A stretch of DNA of 37,671 nucleotides from Chloroflexota bacterium (GCA_029782225.1 JAKOVF010000056.1:1-37671), one strand, 5' to 3'; counted from the stretch's first letter, positions 29,896-37,671 are shown. Program-made: numbers and translations. Notes: a model not told the origin generated them from the sequence alone.

Positions 29896-31143
29896 ATGCA
29901 GCAACCCGCCCAACGAACCAGCGGGGCAAAAGGACTTCATCTCTACATGACCTATAACTTCTGGCTGTTCTGCCGCATGGCGTATCGCTCCTTCTTCAAA
30001 TCAAAAAACACACCTGCAAGGCTCACCCGCAAACGCATCATCTTTATCATTCTTTTTTATTTGGTCTGGCCAATTGGCTCAGTCTTCATCTGGCTCGGAT
30101 TTCTGCTCGATGATATTTTCTTCCCCGCTTACAAAAACCATCCGGTGGAAAAGCCGCTGTTCATCCTTGGCAACTTCCGCAGCGGATCAACCTTCCTCCA
30201 CCGCCTGCTCTCGCGCGACAGTGAGAACTTTACGAGCCTGACCACCTGGGATATCTACCTCGCGCCCTCGGTTACCTCCAAGAAGATCATGCAGGCCATT
30301 CGCCGCGTGGACCGTGTCTTTGGCGGTCCCCTGCGGCGAGCGGCGCTCGCCTTCGACCGCCGCTCGCTCGGCCAGGTCCGCATCCATCGCATCTCATTTT
30401 TCCAGCCGGAAGAAGACGAAAACGTCCTGATGCATATCTGGTCCACGTATTTCGTCTCCTTCCTCTTCCCTTTCATGGATGAAATGCCGCCCTACCAATT
30501 CTTCGACGAAGCGCTCAAGCCGGAAGAGAAGCGCCGCATCATGGCATTCTATAAGTCCATGCTTCAGCGACATTTGTATGCCACCGGCAAAAAACATTTC
30601 GTTGCCAAGAATCCTGCGTTCTGCGCCAAGATCGAAACGCTGGAAGAGTTCTTCCCCGACGCGCGCATTCTCTATCTTGTCCGCAACCCGCTGGATATGC
30701 TTCCATCCACAGTCTCATGGATCAACTACGCCCGCCGCGTCTTTACCGAGCCAGAGGAAAAATACCTTTACCTTGATGAAATCGTCAAGATGACTCAATA
30801 CTGGTACAGCCACCCGTTGGGTTACCTCGACTCGCATCCGTCGCCCCGACATTTGATCCATAAATATGATGACCTGATCCGCGACCCGGAGCGCGTGATC
30901 CGCAGCTTCTACCGTCAGTTTGGCTACGCCGAGCAGCCCTGGCTTGACCGCATCGTGGCTCAAAGTGTGGAGGAGACCCTCGCCTTCAACAGCGACCACA
31001 TCTATTCCTTTGAAGAAATGGGCTTCACACGCGAGCAAATCCTTGGGCTCTATCCAGCTATCTTCGAGCGCTTCAATTTTGACAAGCGCGAATGGTCCGT
31101 TGCGAAGGTGGAAGAACCTGCCCGGATTCCGGCTACAGATTAG
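29896..31143 (+). CDS. membrane-associated sulfotransferase
   Basis: A protein of about 415 residues with an N-terminal membrane segment (IIFIILFYLVWPIGSVFIW). The PAPS 5'-phosphosulfate loop is LGNFRSGSTFLHRLLSRD, and the 3'-phosphate site is ARILYLVRNPLDMLPSTVS, both in the order seen in Sulfotransfer_3-type enzymes. The acceptor is unknown; a lipid or sugar at the membrane is likely because of the anchor. Start choice is uncertain: TTG at 29869 keeps the frame open further, but ATG at 29896 is preferred; ATG at 29947 is another option. It is monocistronic. Confidence 0.85.
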   Translation: MQQPAQRTSGAKGLHLYMTYNFWLFCRMAYRSFFKSKNTPARLTRKRIIFIILFYLVWPIGSVFIWLGFLLDDIFFPAYKNHPVEKPLFILGNFRSGSTFLHRLLSRDSENFTSLTTWDIYLAPSVTSKKIMQAIRRVDRVFGGPLRRAALAFDRRSLGQVRIHRISFFQPEEDENVLMHIWSTYFVSFLFPFMDEMPPYQFFDEALKPEEKRRIMAFYKSMLQRHLYATGKKHFVAKNPAFCAKIETLEEFFPDARILYLVRNPLDMLPSTVSWINYARRVFTEPEEKYLYLDEIVKMTQYWYSHPLGYLDSHPSPRHLIHKYDDLIRDPERVIRSFYRQFGYAEQPWLDRIVAQSVEETLAFNSDHIYSFEEMGFTREQILGLYPAIFERFNFDKREWSVAKVEEPARIPATD

Positions 31144-31181
31144 GACACTTTAAGACTTCTTCACAAACGGGGGTAAGAAAC

Positions 31182-31230
31182 TTGACAGAGCACTCGACTG
31201 AGGGCTTATACTATTGCAAGAAGTTGCAAT
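31182..31230 (+). promoter_or_regulatory. promoter and Nur/Zur-like operator of the Fur-family gene
   Basis: TTGACA (31182-31187), a 19-nt spacer and TATACT (31207-31212) are followed at once by ATTGCAA-GAAG-TTGCAAT (31213-31230), a perfect inverted repeat over the start site. It is close to the nickel-regulator Nur box of Streptomyces (TTGCAA, N5, TTGCAA), with N4 here. Confidence 0.7.
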
Positions 31231-31240
31231 AAGGAACCAA

Positions 31241-31681
31241 ATGTCTTGTGCTGAAATCTATACACCCGAACTGCGCGCCCGCGGCTACCGCATGACCCAA
31301 CAACGGATGGCCATCCTTCATACCCTCCACCACTCAGGCACGCATCTGTCCCCAACCGAAATATTTGATACCGCGAAAAAGGATTTCCCCGGGCTGACGG
31401 AACCCACCGTCTACCGTACCCTGGAGTTTCTCGCCAAAAATGGACTTGTTCACGCCTCCCACAAACACAAGGGACACCTCGTCTATCAGATCGCACAGCG
31501 CGCCCATCACCACCTCGTCTGCCGCGAATGTGGACAGGAATTGGAACTAGAGCATAGTCTGCTCAAAGACCTCTACGAGAAACTCGAAGGGACCAGCGGC
31601 TACAAATTGACCGACAGTCACATCACATTCTTCGGCCTGTGCCCGGATTGCCAACAAAAAATCAGCATTCAAGAAGCCTGA
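31241..31681 (+). CDS. Fur-family metalloregulator (predicted Ni/Co responsive)
   Basis: A 146-residue Fur-family protein. The winged helix has RGYRMTQQRMAILHTLHHSG and PTVYRTLEFLAKNGLVHASH; the metal region has AHHHLVCRECGQELELEH, and the structural zinc pairs are CREC and CPDC. I start at ATG 31241 (AAGGAACC upstream); a TTG at 31214 would lie inside the operator. The gene is followed by cbiM, cbiQ and cbiO, and its operator resembles the nickel box of Nur. I therefore infer that it represses nickel or cobalt uptake; the exact metal is not provable from sequence. Confidence 0.9.
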   Translation: MSCAEIYTPELRARGYRMTQQRMAILHTLHHSGTHLSPTEIFDTAKKDFPGLTEPTVYRTLEFLAKNGLVHASHKHKGHLVYQIAQRAHHHLVCRECGQELELEHSLLKDLYEKLEGTSGYKLTDSHITFFGLCPDCQQKISIQEA

Positions 31682-31763
31682 TCATACAGATTGATAAGTA
31701 GTTTGAAATAGACGGTACCCACCGTTTTGCCGGTTCGACTGACAAAGAGTAAAGGAGAGTCTC

Positions 31764-32699
31764 ATGCTTTATGCCCCCACGCCTCTACACATCCCCGATG
31801 GATTTCTCAGCCTGATCGTGGCTATTATCTGCTGGTCCATTACCGCTGTCACACTCGCATTAGCCATCTCAAAAACCAATAAGTCACTGGGTGAAAAACA
31901 AGTACCCTTGATGGGCGTCATGGCCGCTTTCATCTTTGCCGCCCAGATGATCAACTTCCCTGTGGCGGGCGGCACATCGGGTCACCTGCTTGGCGGCGCG
32001 CTGGCCGCCATCGTGCTAGGTCCATGGCCTGCCATGCTTGTGATGACCGCTGTGGTCGCCGTGCAGGGATTGCTCTTCCAGGATGGCGGACTGCTTGCGA
32101 TGGGTGCGAACATTCTCAACATGGGGCTTCTCACCGCGGCCATTGGATATGGTCTCTATCGTTCCACGCTTGGCCGTTCTAGAAACACGAAATTGACCGT
32201 GGCTGGCATCGCCGCGTGGCTTTCTGTGATGGCAGGCGCGTTGTCCACGTCGCTGCAGTTGTGGCTGAGCGGAACTGCACAGTTGCAGGTTGTGATCCCC
32301 GCCATGCTTGGCGTCCACACGCTGATCGGGCTGGGTGAAGCACTCGTCACGGTCGCGGCGCTGGGGTTCATCTTCCAGACCAGGCCAGACCTGCTTAACG
32401 AGAGTGCACAAGCCACAAAGGGCGGGCGCGGCTGGGTGGTGGCAGGCGCGTTGATCTCGCTGGCCGTCGTCCTGCTGGCACCGCTGGCTTCCACCAACCC
32501 GGACGGCCTGAACCGCGTCGCCATCAATCTTGGTTTTATGCAGAGTGCCCAGACCAGAGTTGGGCCGCTGGCTGGCTATGCCATCTCTTTCATTGATTCC
32601 ACTGCCGTATCGAAGATTGTTGCCGGTGGATTGGGAGTGTTTGTCGTTGGTGCGATCATTGTGCTGATCGGCCGCTCGATGCAGGCGAGGAAGGCATAG
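31764..32699 (+). CDS. cbiM: ECF transporter S-component CbiM with PDGLE-type tail
   Basis: A 311-residue membrane protein. LHIPDGFLSLIVAI near the start carries the metal-ligand His of CbiM/NikM; GGTSGHLLGGALAA (about 71-84) carries the second His. Six or seven helices follow, then from about residue 220 a fused second part with STNPDGLNRVAINL, the PDGLE-like/CbiN-like domain needed for transport. The His is at residue 9, after MLYAPTPL, rather than at position 2 as in NikM where the free N-terminal amine helps bind Ni. AAAGGAG precedes the ATG. It is the first gene of the transporter cassette and 9 nt from cbiQ. Confidence 0.93.
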   Translation: MLYAPTPLHIPDGFLSLIVAIICWSITAVTLALAISKTNKSLGEKQVPLMGVMAAFIFAAQMINFPVAGGTSGHLLGGALAAIVLGPWPAMLVMTAVVAVQGLLFQDGGLLAMGANILNMGLLTAAIGYGLYRSTLGRSRNTKLTVAGIAAWLSVMAGALSTSLQLWLSGTAQLQVVIPAMLGVHTLIGLGEALVTVAALGFIFQTRPDLLNESAQATKGGRGWVVAGALISLAVVLLAPLASTNPDGLNRVAINLGFMQSAQTRVGPLAGYAISFIDSTAVSKIVAGGLGVFVVGAIIVLIGRSMQARKA

Positions 32700-32708
32700 C
32701 AGACCGTC

Positions 32709-33500
32709 ATGCATGCCAATGCATTTGACCGCTATCACGATGTTCCAAGTCCTGTCCACAGGATCGATCCGCGCGTCAAGGTGGTACTGACAGTTCTCTT
32801 CATCATTTCCAATGCGCTGCTTCCCGACGGCGCGTGGCTGGCATTCGCGTTATCGTGGCTATTCCTATTGACGGCCAACGTGCTTTCAAAACTGGGAGTC
32901 GGTTACACCTTCAAGCGTTCTTTCGTCGCACTTCCTTTCGCGCTCGTGGCAGTTACAGTTTTGTTCTCCATTCCGGGCAGCCCCTTCTTCAAATTTCATG
33001 TTTGGATGTGGGACCTTACGATCACGGACGCGGGCTGGCTGCGCTTCATCAGCATCGTCATTCGCTCATGGTTGTCGGTTCAAATCGCGATCCTTCTTGT
33101 GGCTGTCACACGCTTTCCCGACCTCATCCACGCCCTGGAGCATTTGCGAGTCCCTGCCATTCTCACCACGATAATTGCCTTCCTTTATCGTTATCTGTTC
33201 GTGCTCACAGATGAGGTCTTTCGCCTGCTCAGGGCGAGAGAATCTCGTTCGGCGGCCTCAACAGGTCAAAGGTCAGGAGGAAGCGTCCTGTGGAGAGCGA
33301 GGATCGCCGGGAATATGGCCGGCCAGCTTTTTCTGCGCAGTTACGAACGCAGTGACCGCATCTACAATGCGATGGCTGCGCGCGGGTACGCAGGTCAGCT
33401 GCGTACATTGAATCCACATGAGATGAAATCGAGCGATTATCTTGTTTGTGCACTCGCGATTGCGATGATTTCCATCCTTCAAGTGCTCGGACGGTTGTAA
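32709..33500 (+). CDS. cbiQ: ECF transporter T-component CbiQ
   Basis: A 263-residue membrane protein linking the S-component to the ATPase. The N-terminus has PSPVHRIDPRVKVVLTVLFI, a typical EcfT start, and the two coupling-helix motifs with an Ala-Arg-Gly/Glu core are LLRARESRSA and AMAARGYAGQ. Four to six helices. The stop TAA (33498-33500) overlaps the cbiO start ATG by one base, so translation is coupled. The ATG lies 9 nt after cbiM. Cobalt versus nickel specificity depends on cbiM. Confidence 0.93.
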   Translation: MHANAFDRYHDVPSPVHRIDPRVKVVLTVLFIISNALLPDGAWLAFALSWLFLLTANVLSKLGVGYTFKRSFVALPFALVAVTVLFSIPGSPFFKFHVWMWDLTITDAGWLRFISIVIRSWLSVQIAILLVAVTRFPDLIHALEHLRVPAILTTIIAFLYRYLFVLTDEVFRLLRARESRSAASTGQRSGGSVLWRARIAGNMAGQLFLRSYERSDRIYNAMAARGYAGQLRTLNPHEMKSSDYLVCALAIAMISILQVLGRL

Positions 33501-34255
33501 TGCCTATTACACATCCAACCCAAAAGCTCCAAATCCCTGAGTGTGACGGTGAAGTTTTGCAGGTCTGTGATCTTCAATTCTCCTATCCGGATGGCCACCT
33601 GGCTTTACGCGGCGTCTCACTCAACATGTGTAATGGCGAAAAGGCCGCGCTGGTCGGACCGAACGGCGCGGGTAAATCCACTTTGATGCTTCATTTGAAC
33701 GGAATCCTGAGCGGGCACGGCGAAATCGAAATTGGGGGCCTGCGCCTCACGCGTGACAATTTGCCGGTCATCCGTTCGATGGTGGGACTTGTATTCCAGA
33801 ATCCGGACGACCAGCTCTTCTCCCCCACGGTATTCGAGGATGTGGCCTTTGGTCCACTTCACATGGGACTCCCCGAGAACGATGTACGAGCCCGAGTGGA
33901 TGCCGCGCTTGAAGCGGTGAGCATGTCCGCTTATCGCGACCGGCTTTCCCATCACCTGAGTGTTGGTGAAAAGAAACGTATCGCTATCGCGACTGTCCTT
34001 TCGATGAACCCGAGCATGTTGGTGTTGGATGAGCCATCTGCCGGCCTCGACCCGCGCGCAAGAAGGTCCTTAATCAATCTTTTGCGTGAACTTCCGATTA
34101 CCATGCTTGTCTCCACGCATGACATGGCAATGGTGAAGGAATTGTTCCCACGCACCATTGTGATGGATGAAGGTCAGATCGTAGCAGATGGCCCAACGAA
34201 GAACATTCTGGATGATGAAGCGCTGCTGAACGCGCATGGGCTGGAGAAGCCTTAG
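33500..34255 (+). CDS. cbiO: ECF transporter ATPase CbiO
   Basis: A 251-residue ATPase. Walker A is GPNGAGKST (53-61), Q-loop VFQNPDDQLFSPTVFEDVAF, signature LSVGEKKRIAIA (the C-loop has SVGE in place of the usual SGGQ), Walker B MLVLDEPSAGLD and H-loop VSTHDMAM. In the family this subunit is found as a homodimer. The ATG at 33500 shares a base with the cbiQ stop. A longer upstream frame from 33446 would overlap cbiQ and is not used. No terminator follows directly; the next one is at 34394. Confidence 0.94.
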   Translation: MPITHPTQKLQIPECDGEVLQVCDLQFSYPDGHLALRGVSLNMCNGEKAALVGPNGAGKSTLMLHLNGILSGHGEIEIGGLRLTRDNLPVIRSMVGLVFQNPDDQLFSPTVFEDVAFGPLHMGLPENDVRARVDAALEAVSMSAYRDRLSHHLSVGEKKRIAIATVLSMNPSMLVLDEPSAGLDPRARRSLINLLRELPITMLVSTHDMAMVKELFPRTIVMDEGQIVADGPTKNILDDEALLNAHGLEKP

Positions 34256-34261
34256 CAACTA

Positions 34262-34373
34262 AAGGGCAGCGTCATCCACAGATCTTTCCAATGGCGCCTA
34301 TACCTGGTGGATCCAGACCTGGAACCCCGCCGGGACCGGTCCCTGGAGCAGCCCCGGGACCTTCTCAAGATGA
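34262..34373 (+). pseudogene. 3' fragment of a repeat-protein gene
   Basis: The frame ending with TGA at 34371 reads NGAYTWWIQTWNPAGTGPWS followed by SPGTFSR. This matches the end of the repeats in the large protein at the right edge (GGTYTWWIQTWNQAGTGPWS). Upstream of about 34262 the similarity is lost and no start exists. I read it as a decayed 3' end of a paralogous gene left by a deletion. The whole 34256-34582 gap otherwise contains a terminator, inverted repeats and a promoter. Confidence 0.75.
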
Positions 34374-34393
34374 TCAACCACAGAGTTATGTGA

Positions 34394-34434
34394 CTGAAAG
34401 AGCCGCGGCATGCGCCTGCGGCTCTTTCAGTTTT
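34394..34434 (+). terminator. strong intrinsic terminator after cbiO and the gene remnant
   Basis: CTGAAAGAGCCGC (34394-34406) and GCGGCTCTTTCAG (34418-34430) are perfectly complementary (13 bp), followed by TTTT. Confidence 0.93.
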
Positions 34435-34508
34435 CAGGATGTATTCGCACATCTTGTTGACAGGGCTACCGCTGTCTCCATTGATCCTCTCTTCGATTCG
34501 CGAATCCC

Positions 34509-34571
34509 GTTTCAAAGATTGTATTCTCATTGCAATCTCCGTATACTGATTGTAGAGAACTTCTTTGAAAC
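34509..34571. repeat. 10-bp inverted repeats bracketing a promoter
   Basis: GTTTCAAAGA (34509-34518) and TCTTTGAAAC (34562-34571) are perfect inverted repeats separated by 43 bp that contain the promoter TTGTAT-17-TATACT (34519-34547). The left arm lies upstream of the transcript, so this is a DNA-level, not an RNA-level, structure. Confidence 0.75.
34519..34547 (+). promoter_or_regulatory. promoter of the large secreted protein gene
   Basis: TTGTAT (34519-34524), 17-nt spacer, TATACT (34542-34547). A smaller inverted repeat AGATTG/CAATCT (34516-34521, 34533-34538) overlaps the -35 box and may be an operator. Confidence 0.68.
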
Positions 34572-34582
34572 AGGAGGCAAAT

Positions 34583-37500
34583 ATGCTAACGGGCCGGCTG
34601 GTTTTTCGTTCGCTCCTTGTTCTGATCCTTACCCTGTTCGTACTGACAGTGACGAATCCTGTTCTGGCTTCTCCTGCTCCGGCGACAGAGCCTCTGCACG
34701 GCGATCACGACGACGATGCCGACATCTATTACGTGAACGCCAGCGGAGGCAGTGACACCAACAACTGCCGGAGTGCGGAAGAGCCTTGTGCGACCATCAA
34801 CGCCGCAATCGCCAGGGCAGATGATGGTGATATCGTGAGAGTCGCGGCCGGGACCTACAATGGCACCGGTGCAGAAGTCGTACTGATCAAGGAATGTATT
34901 ACGCTGTCGGGGGGATGGGACTCCAGCTTTACCATGCAAAATGGCAGTTCTATCATTGATGGAGAGGGCGCGCGGCGCGGGATCACAGTGAGCTGCGCTA
35001 CAGCCAAAATGGATCGTGTCGCGATCCAGAATGGCTTTGACGGTTCTCAGGGCGGCGGCATTTTCAATTCAGGGAACCTCACGCTGAACAACAGCACCGT
35101 CAGCGGCAATGCAAGCCCTTCGATGGGAAGTGGTATCTATAATCTGGGCAAGCTGACGATCAACAACAGCACGATCAGCGGGAACACCGGTTCTGAAGCA
35201 GTCTACAGCCAGGGAGAGACTCTCAGGCTTAACAACAGTACCGTCAGCGGCAACGCGGATGGAGGGATCTCGATGGCCGGCGGAAGCCTGAGGCTGAATA
35301 ACAGCACGGTCAGCCAGAATCTGTTTGGCATTACGCGACAGGCCGGTAGTTCGGGGACCACCACGTTGATGAATAGCATCCTGGCCGGTAATACCGATGC
35401 GGACTGCAGTGGCAGTTTGATCAGTGCTGGTTATAACCTGATCGGGAACAACACGGGCTGCACTTTCACCCCTTCCACCGGTGACCTGGTCGGCACCAGC
35501 GCCTCTCCGATCGACCCCCTTCTGGGGCCTCTGCAAGACAACGGCGGACCGACCTTCACGCAGGCATTGCTCTCCGGCAGCCCGGCGATTGACGCTGGGA
35601 ATCCTGCGGCACCGGGCAGCGCTGGTGCCTGCCTTGCAACAGACCAGCGCGGCACGCCAAGACCGGTTGGCACAGCTTGCGATATTGGAGCCTTCGAAGG
35701 CGAAGCAACTGTAACTTTCACCATCTCGGGTAACGCCGGGATCGCTGCGGCAGTCCTCAGTTACACGGACGGCACATCCAAAACGGTCACAGCGGATGCC
35801 AATGGCAACTACTCCATCACCGTCCCATCCGGCTGGTCTGGTACGGTCACGCCTTCCAAATCAGGCTATACGTTCGAGCCGATCAGCCGAACCTACAACA
35901 ACGTGACTTCCGATCAGACGGGGCAGGACTACACCGCAACCGTGTCTCTCGCGTCCATCATCAAGGACCCCGGCTTTGAGGCCTACACGCCCAATCCGTA
36001 CTGGACAGAGGCTTCCACCGTTCACGGAACTCCCCTGTGCACCATCGCTGCCTGTGGAAATGGCGGTGGGACTGCCGGACCGCGGACCGGTTCGGCCTGG
36101 GCCTGGTTCGGCGGCACAATACTGGATGAGACCGCCTCCCTGTCCCAAGTCATCACAATTCCCAGCGGCCAGGCTGACCTTAGCCTCCAGTTCTACCTCT
36201 GGATCGGCCAGGCGGCGTCAGGCAGCGATGCGTCGGATGTGTTCACCGTATCCATCGACGGTGTGACCATCTTCACTGCCAATGCAACACAGCAAGGCAC
36301 GTACTCAACTTACACTCCTGTCCTTGTGGATGTGAGCAGCTTTGCCGATGGGGCGTCCCATACTCTGACATTTGCCGCCGTTACGACGGGCCAGGTCGTC
36401 AGCTTTAATGTGGACGATGTATCTCTGGTATTGGTCCCGACCCACACCCCGGGCATCGCCACCCTGATCTCGCCGAGTGGTGACATCGGCACGAACTACA
36501 ACCCGACCTACATCTGGGATGAAGTCCCTGGTGCCACCATGTATTACCTGTGGGTCAACGGACCGGCGGCTCCAGTCATCAAACAGTGGTATACATCCGC
36601 ACAGGCGAATTGCAACGGCACCACCTGCTCTGTCACGCCATCTACCACCCTCCAGGGTGGGAACCACCGATGGTGGATCCAGACCTGGAACAGCGTTGGC
36701 CTGGGCCCGTGGAGCGTGCACCTGGACTTCAGCACTGCCATCCCCACACTACCCGGGCAAGCCACCTTGATCTCGCCAAGCGGAGACATCGGGGCCAACT
36801 ACAACCCAACCTATACCTGGAACGAAGTGGCCGGAGCGACTTATTATTACCTGTGGGTCAATAATGAGGCTGCTCCTGTGATTCGGCAGTGGTATACATC
36901 GGCTGAAGCCAACTGCAACGGCACCACTTGCTCCATCACGCCTGCAACAACCCTGGGCGGCGGGAATCACCGATGGTGGATACAGACCTGGAACAGCGTT
37001 GGCTATGGCCCGTGGAGCGTCAACCTGGACTTCAGCACGACCATCCTCACGGCCCCTGGGCCGGCCACCTTGATCTCGCCGAGTGGTGACATCGGGGCCA
37101 ACTACAACCCAACCTATACCTGGAACGAAGTGGCCGGAGCGACTTATTATTACCTGTGGGTCAATGGACCGGCGGCTCCCGTGATCAAGCAGTGGTACAC
37201 ATCGGCCGAAGCCAACTGCAACGGCACCACCTGCTCTGTGACTCCAGCCACCGCCCTCCAGGGTGGGAACCACCGATGGTGGATCCAGACCTGGAACAGC
37301 GTTGGCCTCGGCCCGTGGAGCAACTACCTGGATTTCAGCACGACCATTCCAGCTCTGCCTGCGGCGGCCACCCTCATTTCACCGAAGGACAACATTGGCG
37401 CGGATTACAACCCCACCTATACCTGGAACCAGGTTTCAGGCGCTACCTGGTATTACCTGTGGGTCAATGGACCGAAGGGCATCACGATCCAGCAGTGGTA

Positions 37501-37671
37501 CACCTCGGCCGAAGCTAACTGCAACGGCACGACTTGCTCCGTCACGCCTGCCACAACTCTGGCGGGTGGGACGTATACCTGGTGGATCCAGACGTGGAAC
37601 CAGGCTGGCACCGGTCCCTGGAGCGCAAGCTTGAGCTTTACCACGATACCGCTCGCCGCTGCCACCCTGGT
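34583..37671 (+). CDS. large secreted beta-helix protein with tandem fibronectin-like repeats (partial)
   Basis: The frame from ATG 34583 stays open to the window end (1029 codons). AGGAGG lies 5 nt upstream. A signal peptide (LVLILTLFVLTVTNPVLAS) is followed by a right-handed beta-helix of the choice-of-anchor-Q type (about 50-373): DIYYVNASGGSDTNNCRSAE, repeated LTLNNSTVSGN-like rungs, and the end SPAIDAGNPA with DIGAFEG. Next come a carboxypeptidase-regulatory-like sandwich (about 375-455), a jelly-roll-like domain (455-620; KDPGFEAYTPNPYW) and, from residue 626, tandem repeats of about 100 residues starting ATLISPSGDIGANYNPTYTW. Likely a surface or secreted adhesin or polysaccharide-interacting protein; no catalytic motif is seen. 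The 3' end is outside the window. Confidence 0.85.
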   Translation, partial: MLTGRLVFRSLLVLILTLFVLTVTNPVLASPAPATEPLHGDHDDDADIYYVNASGGSDTNNCRSAEEPCATINAAIARADDGDIVRVAAGTYNGTGAEVVLIKECITLSGGWDSSFTMQNGSSIIDGEGARRGITVSCATAKMDRVAIQNGFDGSQGGGIFNSGNLTLNNSTVSGNASPSMGSGIYNLGKLTINNSTISGNTGSEAVYSQGETLRLNNSTVSGNADGGISMAGGSLRLNNSTVSQNLFGITRQAGSSGTTTLMNSILAGNTDADCSGSLISAGYNLIGNNTGCTFTPSTGDLVGTSASPIDPLLGPLQDNGGPTFTQALLSGSPAIDAGNPAAPGSAGACLATDQRGTPRPVGTACDIGAFEGEATVTFTISGNAGIAAAVLSYTDGTSKTVTADANGNYSITVPSGWSGTVTPSKSGYTFEPISRTYNNVTSDQTGQDYTATVSLASIIKDPGFEAYTPNPYWTEASTVHGTPLCTIAACGNGGGTAGPRTGSAWAWFGGTILDETASLSQVITIPSGQADLSLQFYLWIGQAASGSDASDVFTVSIDGVTIFTANATQQGTYSTYTPVLVDVSSFADGASHTLTFAAVTTGQVVSFNVDDVSLVLVPTHTPGIATLISPSGDIGTNYNPTYIWDEVPGATMYYLWVNGPAAPVIKQWYTSAQANCNGTTCSVTPSTTLQGGNHRWWIQTWNSVGLGPWSVHLDFSTAIPTLPGQATLISPSGDIGANYNPTYTWNEVAGATYYYLWVNNEAAPVIRQWYTSAEANCNGTTCSITPATTLGGGNHRWWIQTWNSVGYGPWSVNLDFSTTILTAPGPATLISPSGDIGANYNPTYTWNEVAGATYYYLWVNGPAAPVIKQWYTSAEANCNGTTCSVTPATALQGGNHRWWIQTWNSVGLGPWSNYLDFSTTIPALPAAATLISPKDNIGADYNPTYTWNQVSGATWYYLWVNGPKGITIQQWYTSAEANCNGTTCSVTPATTLAGGTYTWWIQTWNQAGTGPWSASLSFTTIPLAAATL
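36458..37660 (+). repeat. four tandem ~300-bp coding repeats
   Basis: Units start at 36458, 36761, 37064 and 37367 (303-bp steps) and the fourth is 294 bp; a fifth begins at 37661. Each encodes ATLISP...NPTYTW, a CNGTTCS motif, and WWIQTWN...GPWS. Units 2 and 3 share long identical DNA stretches. Confidence 0.93.

Noticed and set aside
31682..31763. Cobalamin or NiCo riboswitch upstream of cbiM
   Set aside because: The gap is only 82 nt and lacks the conserved B12 box or NiCo motifs; a weak ACGGT/ACCGT hairpin is all that is present.
34291..34755. Plus-strand frame starting MAPIPGGSRPG...
   Set aside because: It is an out-of-frame reading of the repeat-gene remnant, terminator, promoter and the start of the large secreted gene.
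36749..37273. Minus-strand frame over the tandem repeats
   Set aside because: Antisense of the repeated coding units; its own periodicity just mirrors them.
36458..37671. CRISPR-like regular repeats
   Set aside because: The 303-bp periodic units are coding and in frame with a secreted protein; no short repeat-spacer pattern exists.

Overview
The window looks like a chromosomal segment of an Anaerolineae-type Chloroflexota. This is inferred from the moderately high-GC sequence, the Thr/Pro-rich lipoproteins with TPTxTP linkers, a SIMPL-domain protein, a large secreted beta-helix protein ending in fibronectin-like repeats, and the many palindromic intergenic elements. No rRNA, tRNA, CRISPR array or prophage was seen.

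Layout. At 1-171 (minus) lies the N-terminal zinc-finger piece of an IS1-type transposase, cut by the window edge, followed by a DUF4230 membrane protein. Between 4115 and 1205 (minus) is a compact five-gene unit: a SmtB/CzrA-like ArsR repressor, an overlapping 91-residue membrane-anchored protein, a VIT/CCC1-type Fe/Mn transporter, an isoprenylcysteine-methyltransferase-like membrane protein and a leucine-carboxyl-methyltransferase-like protein. Facing away from it is a full transcription-riboswitch unit: promoter, yybP-ykoY (Mn2+) aptamer, switchable terminator, then a 42-codon single-helix membrane peptide (4387-4515). I consider this the most interesting object in the window. Next come a gamma-glutamyltransferase (minus), a GMC oxidoreductase with a CxxCxxCxxxC cluster, kynureninase, a SIMPL protein, a three-gene ABC-2 exporter (10060-12727), and a MerR/TipAS regulator with a VOC protein.

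At 14157-15908 is an unusual membrane/GAF/DNA-binding-like protein. It is followed by a TVP38-type membrane protein and a PlsC acyltransferase that lie in one reading frame split by a single TAG. Housekeeping genes follow: an RluA-type pseudouridine synthase, a DUF1015 protein, and divergent serA/serC genes for serine synthesis (the DUF1015 gene lies downstream of serA). Then come a small protein, a TolB-like lipoprotein and an M23 peptidase, recA, an NBR1-Ig lipoprotein, an NTF2-like protein, two alpha-solenoid proteins, a DUF1801-like protein and a sulfotransferase.

The right part is a nickel/cobalt locus: a Fur-family regulator preceded by a TTGCAA-N4-TTGCAA operator, then cbiM (with a PDGLE-type tail), cbiQ and cbiO. 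Between cbiO and the window end lie a degenerate 3' fragment of a repeat-protein gene, a strong terminator, a promoter bracketed by 10-bp inverted repeats, and a very large secreted protein that runs off the right edge.

The genome appears rich in intergenic palindromes. At least three long MITE-like hairpins (19559, 21936, 29223) and two copies of a GGTGACAGTCAC palindrome occur, one of the latter inside the signal peptide of the M23 peptidase. Functional statements rest on motif recognition by eye; no database search was possible.
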